Origin: Mesocentrotus franciscanus
Taxonomy: Eukaryota; Echinodermata; Echinoidea; Camarodonta; Strongylocentrotidae
Assembly: GCA_037976565.1 (NCBI GenBank)
Contig: CP137669.1
Coordinates: 37,784,912 to 37,848,911, forward strand
DNA length: 64,000 bases
Direction: 5' to 3'
The first letter of the stretch is position 1. Every line of letters begins with the position of its first letter. Below the pieces are notes generated by a model, which was not told the DNA's origin, did not search any database, and saw only the letters and a list, made by a program, of their open reading frames with translations. This document shows positions 24,901 to 36,900 of this stretch, in pieces. A program made the position numbers and the translations under genes.

Positions 24901-27859
24901 GAAAGAAATAATAAAGAACAAATTTGAAAATGAGAGAGGAAGAGGGGGGAAAGGAAAAAGAGAGGGCAAGAGACAGCTTCCTGAGAATCAGGAAAAATCA
25001 AATTTTCATCATAATGGACCATGAGTGACTGAATTACATTATCAAAATTAAAGGGAAACTCAACCTTGATAGCAAACAATGCTAGAGCTAAAAGAAAGCA
25101 GAAAGAGCAGACTGGTGAATGTTTGAAGGAATTCGAACAAAAAAGAAGGGATTCGTGAATATGTGAAAGTTGTAATCACTATACATGTACGTATAGAAAC
25201 TTCAAATTGGCTGAATCGGTAATGTCACTGTAATGTAGTGCAGTACAACTTTCCCATTTGTTCAAACACACAAAATGACTCAAATTTCATTTTTTGTTTC
25301 CAAAATCTAAGCCTCTGGAGAGTCTTTTCTCTTTAGAGGACCTATAATAATATACTGTCCATAATATATTTTTAGTAGTGCCCAAATGGAGAAGGCACTT
25401 GGGAGAAAAACAGAAATTAATGATATTTTTGTACATGACAAACAGGAGTGTAGTCTGTGAAGTACGTGACAATCCACTGACAAAATTGGCAATTTCGCAT
25501 AGCTATAGTGATATCATATATCAAACTTTCATAACTCTCTTATTATTGTTCCAACTTATTTCAAACTTTCACCATTCAGTTTCTCTTATTTTTCTTCTTT
25601 CATACAAATGAAGATATTACAAGGGTTGGATTGCCCTTTAATTATTATTTCTATTTGACTAGCTTGAAATCAAAATGCAGGAAGCTAGAGAGAGAACATG
25701 AATCCAGCAGACACAGCTCATCTCAACACCAAGACAAGTCTGAGGAACTACTGAAGGAAAACGAGGCATTAAAGATGCACAAAACAAACATGAGCCACAG
25801 GATGGAAAACCTGCAGCGGAAATCGCTGATATCCTGGTAAGCTTTATGTGGATATTGTTCAAATTTTTCCCCCAGCTCAGCACATGCTCACAAAAGAACT
25901 GCATTCTTTCATACAATACCTCCACATTACCTTTCTTTTCCTGGTGATGCTACAGCAGGTCTGACATAGCAACTCCTATGTTGGTATTGTATGGTCTATT
26001 GTAAACAGGTGGTCAGCTCTGGTGAAGCTACATACCACTGTCTCTTGTTAGCTCACTAATAATTGACAGATGATGTCACAAGATGAATGTGATCTGGAGC
26101 ATTTTTTAGGGTGGAGCTTAGCAGGTCTGAGAAAATTATTTTAAATAATATTTAAAAAATCTATGAAATGTATTTAGATGTTTGAATAACGAAATATGAG
26201 TTGTATGCAGCCCTGCACATCAACAGGAATCAACTTATATTTGGATTTCACCCCACCTTTAAGATTCAATGTTTTCAATTTATACAATCTCTCCTTATTT
26301 TTGACAGGATAAAGGGAGCACTGATTACATTCAAATGCCAGATATATTATCTTTATAATTCACTTGTTTGTCCATAACGGAAATCCTCTTTCTTGTATTT
26401 TTGTTGATCAAACTATAACTATGTAATTTCTGTTTATACTATCTGTTTTATTTAATGAATAAATAATGTGACAATAGAAAATACTTTTATTGATATTATT
26501 ATTATTATTGTTGTTATTGTTATTTTAATTTTTATTATTATTATAATTCTTTCACAGTTCTGTATTTAATGAAATAGATGATTTATTTATTTTTTGTCTA
26601 TAGGGTAAAAAGATTCTGATCTAATTTTACTTTCTTATAGGAAAAGCTAGCACGACAAGATGAGCAACTGAGATTAAAGGACATTGAGGTGAATGAAATG
26701 AAGTCTTCCTGTCTAAGACTAGACCAAGAACTCCGGGAGAACAGGAATCTAACAGAAAAGGTCAGTACACCACAATAAAGGCTCATCCATTCCGTCAACC
26801 GCTGTGGCAAAATCTGAATTAATTTACATGTAAATAGATAGCAAGTGGGTGATGCCAGGGACTCACTTTGACCCATTTTCACAAGTTGCTGCTGTTTTCA
26901 TGATAATTAAACTGTTATAACAGCCTCTTCTTCTTCTTCTACTTCTTCCTCTTCATCTTTTTCTTCTTCTTCTTCTTCTTCTTCTTCTTCTTCTTCTTCT
27001 TCTTCTTCTTCTTCTTCTTCTTCTTCTTCTTCTTCTTCTTCTTCTTCTTCTTCTTCTTCTTCTTCTTCTTCTTCTTCTTCTTCTTCTTCTTCTTCTTCTT
27101 CTTCTTCTTCTTCTTCTTCTTCTTCTTCTTCTTCTTCTTCTTCTTCTTCTTCTTCTTCTTCTTCTTCTTCTTCTTCTTCTTCTTCTTCTTCTTCTTCTTC
27201 TTCTTCTTCTTCTTCTTCTTCTTCTTCTTCTTCTTCTTCTTCTTCTTCTTCTTCTTCTTCTTCTTCTTCTTCTTCTTCTTCTTCTTCTTCTTCTTCTTCT
27301 TCTTCTTCTTCTTCTTCTTCTTCTTCTTCTTCTTCTTCCTGTTCTCCTTCCTCTTCTTGTTCTCCTCCTTTATAATCATTATTATCATTGTCATTGTCAT
27401 CATCATCATCATCAGTGTTATTATTGTTGTTTCCATTCTAGTTGGAGGGAGAGTTACGGGGAGAGCAATCAAGGTTTATGATAGTCAGCAATGAAAAGCT
27501 CAAAGTAGAACAGCAGCTAGATTCAGCTAAAGCTACATTACATGATGCTCAAGGGCAGAACCAGAGAACACAGGTATGGTGTGGGAATGTTTGTTTGGTG
27601 TTGTTTTTAACTGATTACTGATTAATATTGATTAATTAAGTGGGAAGTTCTTGCTCTGCTGAGAACTAATAACTGGTGAACAGATTATTGTTATTATTTC
27701 TTTATTGTTATTATTATTATTATTATTGTTATTACTATTATAACTATTATTATTATTATTATTATTAATATCTGTATTTTTTTCAAGAAAAAAAATTATT
27801 AGATTATTAACATAAATTTATGCATACAGATAATAATTAAAACATTTGTAATAAAAATG

Positions 27860-27917
<58 letters not shown>

Positions 27918-30900
27918 ATAAATATATTAACAGATTACCAAATGACAAAATAACAAACAGATATGTGTTACAGCAAAGTGTATTTCCATTTAGCATACAA
28001 ACATATATATGCTCAATTGCTCAGAATGAAATCTAGTATATATCTGTCAATTCATTTACAGAGAGAGCTGCGTGACATCACCAAGCAGAATGCTGAAATG
28101 ACCACTCAGCTTTCTGAGCTGAGTGGTCAGAAGAATGTAGTAGAAAGACAGCTGGCCGTCGCTGAAGAGGAGAAGCAAAACATCAAGCAAGATCTTAAGA
28201 AGCTGGATAAAAAGTTTCAAGAGGTATTATTTCAGAGATTCAGATTTCAAGACTACTAAATTGAAGATGTTGTGGTATGGTGGTTCATTCAGTTGATTTT
28301 CAATCAAGGGGTTTAGGATTCAAATCCCAGCCCAGCACTAATGTCCTTTGGCAAGACTACGATGGCCACTTTCCACCTAGGTGTAAATGGGTACTCAGTA
28401 TTCTAGAGTACTACATAAAGTGTAACTGGCCATTTGGCTGAAACAAGTAGTAATATTGGAATGCCAGAAGTTTCGAGGCATGACAAGACACGAGCATCAA
28501 CAAAAAAGTCACCATTATTGATATTGAATGATATGAAGCGTGTTCATCCTGCTTTTTTTAAATTTTTTTAAATGGTTTTAATAGGCCTCTGAGGATAGAA
28601 TACAATCCCAAAGAAGTTGTCTGGTGTTGATTTCTCTTTTGATATATTATAAGTATCTTATAAATATCTTGAGCTAAATTTCTTATATGAAATGTCTGCA
28701 GAATGAAATTGTTTCTCAATTTCCAATTTGCAGATAAGGTTCTCTTTTCACTTATAAATCTTTGAATCTAAGAATAATAGAAAATTCCTGGATGTAAAAA
28801 ATAAAAAAATTGACTATTTTGGTCCATTTATATTTTTAATGCTATTTGAAGGAAACTCATAGCTTATTCAATCTTTAAGAACATCACTGCCTTTACAGGT
28901 GCATGTATATTGGCTTAAACTCATTCTATTCATAGTTCATGCACATCAGTCACATACCAGGGACTAGTTTTTAAAACAATTGACAAACTTTCACTAGTTT
29001 CCTTGAAACTTCTTCTACTTGTGTTAGTCATCCAGCATCACAACTTTATTAGACTAAATTTTTATATTTTGGTAATTATTTCCCTAATTATTCCAATTAG
29101 CAACGTCAAATTCACACTGGCTTTGGATTCATGGTGGCATTATTTATCATGTGTAGAATACATTTAAGTCATGATTGCAGAATTTTAGTACAACAAGTAA
29201 GTTATTCATGGTTGAAGAATTTTTGTTGCACCAAGGTCGCTGTGTGCTGAGTTTGTTATTTTATCCTGTAGATGAAATGCTTTCACTTTTGAGGTTCTGA
29301 ACAGTGACAGGAAAGGAGAAACTGTATAAAAGGTTTGGCACAGTTGCTTTTGGTGTGGAGCGTGTACATGTACTTCCAAATTGAACTGCAAGCATTCCCT
29401 TGCATGATGGCTCAAAAGACAAAATCCTTGATCCGCGATTCTTTAGAGAGGATGTAAACTTGTTGACGTTTCTCATGCAGTGCATTCCGGTCATGATCAA
29501 GAATAACTTAAGAAAGCCTCTAGAGTGTACGATGTTGAACATTTTGGTGAGGGTTTACTGCCTCAACCTGTGTCCATCAGGTATGGCCTGTAGTTGGTCT
29601 TCCTTGATGGTGTGGGTTAGGCATAGGCTGTGTGACATCATATTGAGTTTCATGGCATGAAGTTTCCTATGTGTGATGTCATTGCACAACCAATGAGTCT
29701 CTTGTCGACTACACTGTCTATTACAGATCAGTGTAGTTCTTGTAGTAGTGCAATGTGTCATATGTGAATGTAAGCCATGTGCAGTGTTCATGATGTGCTT
29801 TATGTTGGGGCATTGGCAACTTTTTTCTAAGAGAGTTAGCCATATGTGAATGGAGATGGAAGGAGAGTGGCTTGTTGATAGTCGTCTGTTTCGTGATTAG
29901 TAATTAGTTTCTTGTTGATTGTTTTTCCTTGTCTGTTGGAGGATCACTTGGCACTTTGTAGTGGGTTGCATTTTTCATTATTCCTTTAATGTTGGTGTTG
30001 TGTTCATGACGATTGTTGCATTTCCCTTGTCACTTTGAAATATTTGGATGGATAGAAACCCTAATCAGTCTTAGGATTTCTGTTTGCTTGCACTTGTTTG
30101 ACCCTGTTTCATAAAACTTGCTATCAATAACCAGTTACAATACCTGTTATAAACTACTGAAATCCTTGCATTTGATCGCCTGATAGCAAATTTCCCATCA
30201 AATTTTAGAATTTGTTATTGATAACAAGTTTTATGAAACGGGGCCCTGATGTTGATTTTAGGCAGTTCGGCTGTGTTGAGAGTCCCTTTGTTAAGTCCAA
30301 TAAGGAATTTGAATTATATAAATGATTGGTACCAGTGCTACAAAACAAAGAATAGCAGCGAATACAGACATACTATAGTTCTTTGTTTGCACTTATCAGA
30401 GTAAATCGCATAGTATTGCTACAGCCTGTTTTCATTAAACAGCTGGCATTACATCTACTTTCCGACAGCCAATCACAGTCCGTTCATTTTTGCAATTTTC
30501 TCCGATATGTGCAAGACGAAAAGTTTTAGTATGTCTGTATTCATTGCTATTCTTTGACTTTGAATTAGTTCTTTTTCAAGAATTGATGACCTACCATTTT
30601 TCTTACCTATTCAGGTTCAGGACTACAATGTAGCTCTCACAGAGAAATTACATAGCGAGATGGAAACAGCCAAGGTAATAAAATGCTTTAATTTATTTCT
30701 TGAGGCACATTTTTAAAAATATTTGTTTATAGCTATGTTTGTCTGTCCTATCATATACCTTTACATGTAAGAAAAATTAAAGTCTGTATCATTCCTGGAG
30801 TAAACTTTGTTGGAAAAGGTACAGAACCTCTCAAGAGATATGACATTTGTAGATCTTTCTGACACCCTGCCCAGGCCATGTACATTCATGAAATGCAATC

Positions 30901-33900
30901 AGAAACCAAGGAAATAAAAGAGAGATTCATGTTTTTCTTATAACACAAAACAATAATCTTAATGCAGTTTTAGATAACTATATATTATAAGTGTAATACC
31001 TCTGTCATATACTTTATACAATGTTTTGAAGGTGAATGAAGGTAAAGTCGTTCAAGATCTGATGCGGAGAATTAAATGTGAGAGAGCAGAGTCAGAAGCA
31101 GAGATCCAAGCTCTGAAAGTAAGTGTAATGTTCTTTATTTATTCTACCTTTATAATGCAATGACATTCCTTTTTTTTAAAATTCTTCTAACAAAAAAACA
31201 AATCATTTAACAACTAAGGTTTACTAACCCACCACCCCCCCCCCCTCACACACACACACACACACACACACTACCATTCACAGAATAGAGAGATACTGGC
31301 AAACACTTTAATTCTAACAAGATAAACAGCCCAGTATGTAAAAACTTCAGGTTCTTGTAAAGAGGAAAATATGATGAATTAAAGCTTTCTGATTCATTTT
31401 ATTCCCATATGGAAGGATAGTAGCAATGTCATAGTAGCAGTGGCACAGGAAATTGATAGCTCGTGAGATACCTTCATATTCCAAATTTTATTCGAAATAT
31501 TTTTAGAATTCAGACCAATTTTATTATGCCAGATGTATATGTAGTCGCCATACACCTAACACCCATATCTTTATGTAGTGCCTTTTCACTGTACATGAAT
31601 TCCAGCAAGACTGAAAGAATTTGTGCATAATTTTGATGATTCCAAAACCTAATGAATCACAAACATTCTAATGTACTGCATAATCAACATCGTAATAATT
31701 TCATCTTAGTTCTTTCGCAATGTTTTAACTTGATCAGTACTTAACGTTGTCTTTAACTTCCACTTATGATTTATATTTCCTATAGATTGAATCAGCAGAG
31801 GCGAGATCATCCACAAAGTCCCTTCGTCGCCAAGTAGAGAGAGGAAACGGAGAGATGGAGAAGATGCGGGGAGAGATACGTCACCTTGACGATGAGAATC
31901 TCAAACTGAGGAGAAACTTTGACAGGATCAGAGCTGGGTTTGAGGAGCAGGCCCAGCTAGTGGAAGTTGGGGATAACAGGTTTGTGGAAACTCCTGATAT
32001 TCAGTTCAGTGTGTAAAGTGAATGTATCATGGTAGGAGAACGCTTTACCCTGTAGGATTCCATACTGTGAACACACCACGGTCCGTTGCAAAACACCCAT
32101 TTGTTCCATCATTGTCGCCTGAACAAGGCTGATAACGAATACACAAATAGTGGCTGAAAGCTGAGAGCTTCAAACAAGGGTATCAAAATGACGTCATTTT
32201 CACATTTGGCTCTCTGTACTTAGGTCTAGACATCAACAAAGCTGAAGCACATATTCAATGCTTTTTAATTCGCAATTGGCATGAGTATTACAGCAACATC
32301 GCATGCACGGTGAAGGATGACTGCTCTGGGTTTTCCCAAAAATCTTCGCCAAGGCCTTGCAACTGGCATGGCCCTGGCTTGTCAAAGTCATTGAGCGTTG
32401 CAAGAAGCGCCCTCTAAACTAGCCCACCTAACTTTAACTTAGAAATATTAGTGTTTTTCTCAGTTTTCAACTTAGATTAAAAAAACATAGCCAACTTCAG
32501 TATCTAGTTGACTTTTTTTGGTCAGATAGTTTATCCTTAGTCCAAAAGTTTGTGCTAGTAGGCTTAAGCCAATTACTTGAAAGCCTTGATCGGATGGCAC
32601 CAAGGCTGGTAGTGATTCCTATTATTTACATGTAGGTCTTTGTAAGCTGCACACAAAAATATAAAGTGTGCATATTTAATGTGATGCATTTCATAGGCAT
32701 AATTGTGAATTGGCTATGTGGCATCACAACAGCTTTTTAATAGTACTGGCTTACTGTTGGCTTGCTAAAGTAAAATTACATGTACAATCAAACCTGTCTA
32801 TTAAGGCCACCTCAGGGAAACACAAAAAGTGGCCACTGTAGACAGGTGGCCTTTTTAGACAGGCTCTTCAACACACATATCCTTCTAGAGGGATGCAATA
32901 TGGGTGAACACTATATACATGTGGTCTTTATAGAGAAATGGCCACTAAGATAGGTTTGACTGTATGTAGATGTGATCTGTTGTCAAAGGGAAACGAGATG
33001 TTGTCGTTGTAGACAGGTTATCTTTCTACACAATCCGTCTCTAAAGAAGGTTTGACTGTATAACATTCCTTCTTGAACTACTCTCCATTCCCTTCACTTT
33101 TAGATCGTCCGCACTGGAGAAGCATTTGCAGAGAGCAGAACTAGCCATTCAGAGCCTCCGAGCTGACCATGAGAATGTTGTCCGTGGTGTGGTCCGAGAG
33201 GTGGATGTCCTTGTTGGACTGGTCACAGAGAATGGTGATGATGACCACGCACCCCAGCCCTTCTCTAGATCACATGGCTCTCCCGATGCCATGCTTGCTG
33301 ATCTAAAGGTAAAAGGGGGTCTCACTGAAAGCTGAAAAGAGCCAAGAAGCTGAAATAATACTCTAACCAATTTACAAGAAATTTGAAAATGGGCAACCTG
33401 TCATCTTTATCTCTTTTTCAAATTATTTTGTACCTTTTGGGTGACTTTCATCTTTGTAAAAAACTTCCATGATGATTAATTGATTCTTGTTACTTCTTTG
33501 AGCCTTAGAATTCCTTTACAACTTTCATGAGGCACTTGCAATTCAAAATTAGTAGTTGACAGCTGTTCAGTGCAACAAAAAATACTTGGGGTTTACCTTA
33601 AACTCATGATATTATGATACATTTAAGATGATGCTTTTTGTACTGTATCTTATTTGATAGAACAAACTCTACTGGCTTCAAAAGGATGTTCGTAAGCAGA
33701 GTGACGGACGTAACAGGCTTCGAGAGAACCTTAATCGTAGCAGATCAGAGCTGACCGACCTGAGGCAAGATTACCAGGCCGATAAGTACACCTACGAGAC
33801 ACAGTTGGATAGAACTGAGGAAATGTTACGAGATCTACAGTATGAGAAACAAGGTTAGGAAAAAGACATCCTTCATCAGCAATAATACCATGATGCTTTT

Positions 33901-36900
33901 GTGCAGCAAACATTTCAGTCATTTGGCATCCACCCTTGCTTTAGCTTGTGCATCCAACTTGGATTTCTCAAAACATTAACAATATCATTAATATTGATCA
34001 TTCTACTCACAGTTTCTTATTATCCAGGTCACTAGATTTGATTAAGATTTTGTACTAACAGTGCACACTCTCAGCTCCACTAGAGAGCATTCCTGGATTT
34101 CCAACCAGTCACCATTTTTACAGCCATGCATATAATGATCCTGTCACATGGACATTTGCATCCTACAAGGTGCCCATTTAACACCTGGATGGAGAGAAGC
34201 AATGTAGATAAAAATGCCATTTTCAAGGATGCATGTGCCATGCCGAGGCTCAAACCCACGACTACCCCAATGTGCATTCCAAGTCAAGTGATTAAACTGC
34301 TTGACTATGACAGGAAATACTATCTACGAGGCCTCCACTTGTTATGTCTTAGTCAAGAGACATAAAAATAAACACCAAGATTCAAACTCATAGCCTTCAG
34401 TTGAAAGTCACAGTTTCAGCGTCTCATTGTCGATGAAGTAACAGATGTTTGCTTTTATGAGTTATTCTATTAGCTGAAAATTGAAGAGTCTTCAAATGTT
34501 ATGATTCTGATCCTAAGATGAAGGGCAAATTCTGAAAACCTGATATTCAACTTTGAAAATTCATATCATAACTGTTATGTATATGTACATGTATTATACA
34601 TTCATGTAGTAAGTCAGCAAATCTATTTACAAACCATACATGTGCATTTTTCTTTCCAGATTTACAACTACAGAACCTTGAAAGAGTCCACACAGTCAAA
34701 TCGTTGGAGAAACAAGTAGATAACATGGAAGAACATATCAGAGAGGTGAGGTGGAAATCACGTTCGAAACTCACCTTTTTATTCATCTGTTACACTTCTT
34801 TACCAGACAAGTTTTCTTGTTTGTACTGGTATAAGACTGTTAACAAGTTGTCTGTTTGTAGCCAAAACAATGTATTCCCAAGAGTTCATTACTTCATTGT
34901 ATTTTTCTCAGTAAGATGTAAACATTATGGTGGCTATATTCCAAGTTCATAGTGAATTGTTCATTAATCATCATGTGCTATGTAAATGGAACATTTTCAA
35001 AATAATATTGTTATTCTGCCTTTTAATCTAGGGGACTAAGATTCTGGATCGGTCAATTGAACAGCTAACAGAGCCAGATCATTTACCTCCTCCACCTCGC
35101 CCTTCCTCCTCCTCTCACTCAGAGTTTGATAGACTGAGGGTAAGTAGGTAGTAGCTATTCTCATTCTTCTACTGTTACCTCATCAGAGGCAAAAGTCACT
35201 TAACAGCTAAATTTATCACCTTTTCTTCCTTAAATCATTATTATATTGTTTTGTTGTTCAAGTAAAAAGACTTGTATCTGATAACATTATAAATGGACAA
35301 AAACTTTATTAAAAAGTGTATTGATGCCACTGTGTTTTTAATTACAATGATTTTTGTTAACCTCTCAACATTTCGCAATTTATGAAATCACAAGATGTGG
35401 TATTGGCAACAGATCTGCAATAGGAAACTATTTCTTTCTTTTCTTTTTTTTACATGAAACTTATCTCCCAAAGCCAGAATATCTTTTTTTTTCTTTCCAT
35501 GCAACAAACTTTGGAAGAGAATGTGACTTTGAGAAATGTTTTTTTTAAATTTTTTATATCTACTATAAACAAGCTACTTGTAGGTGTCAGTCCTTTGTGA
35601 AATATCTGATTAAAATTCACAATATGAACGACGGGCCAGGTGTGCCGGTGTCGTTAACAATGTCGTTGATTTGGTATGTAGGGTAGAGAGAGTACAATGT
35701 TTATTACAGAAAGGTTTAATGGTTTCTGAAATATAATTTTTTTGATTTCCTGCCACTGCCTTACCACATATGTGGGTTACGTATTGAAAGGTCATGCTTA
35801 CTTTGTTTCATACAGTTGAGCCTGTAAAGATATACAAATGTACATTGAACATGCATGCAAATTACAATGTTTTAATGAAAGTAATGAATCTGTGTCCATG
35901 AAAGCATTCAAAATTGGTAACAATCAGACAATTCAGCATCTTCTTAGTTCTTGAATAAACATTAATTATTAATTTATCACTTTGTACCATTTTGAATACA
36001 TGCTGGGCAACTCTATCACAACCATTGTCATTATACTCATGACATATTTCAAATGATCCTTTTATATTGTATTATTTGTTTTTGACATGTAGGATCTTGA
36101 TAAAGAAAGGCAGCGCATTGAGGAGAAATACAACAGGTACTTGTCTATAATTCTCCTCCCTTGTTTTTTTATCTATTCTAAATTGTGTCAGAATGGAGAC
36201 AAATTAAGTGAAGTAATAAGATTCCTTGTTCATTAAATGTTGGCATCATAATTATGTAGGAACATTGTAATTTAAAACATGAATGTAAATTTCTTAGAAA
36301 CAGATAATTGATATGAACAAGTATTCGATTCAAATTGAAGAGTGGAACCACCTTCATTTTGTTGGGGTGCTCTCTCTCTCTCTCTCTCTCTCTCACTCTG
36401 CCTCTCTTTACTTCTCTTTTTATTTCTCTCTTATACTTTTTGAGTTTAATGTGACAGATTTAGATTTTAAAAAATTATACTTTACTATTCTTTTTAAATT
36501 GATTTTGTCCACAGATCAGAGCTCACTAGCCTGACTCAATAAGCAGTTATTAGATCCTAATGTAGATACAGTGAAACCCTGTATATGGAGACTGCTCAAA
36601 GATGACAAGAAACATGGTCTTTATAAGCAGGTGGTCTTACTTTTGTACAGGTTTCAAGAGAAACCAAAACATGCACTCTTTATAGAAGGTGGTCTTTCTA
36701 TAAAGGTGATTGCTATACTGCTTTAGTGACCACCTGTCTACAAAGACCACATTTTTTTGTTTCCCTTGAAAACAGTTTCTCATTGAAACATGTACTAAAG
36801 GAACCTGTACACCACCTGCCTGTAAAGACCACTTTTCTTGTCTCCCTTAGGTGGCCTTTTCACTGTAGCAGGTTTCCCTGTATAAATATCAAATGTTAAT

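Noticed and set aside
26939..27472. A 177-codon poly-lysine open frame on the - strand
   Set aside because: It is the translated GAA/TTC microsatellite inside a CEP128 intron.
29200..29850. Several mid-size frames on both strands in CEP128 intron 14
   Set aside because: Frames are interrupted and match no family I know; possibly an old repeat, insufficient to call.
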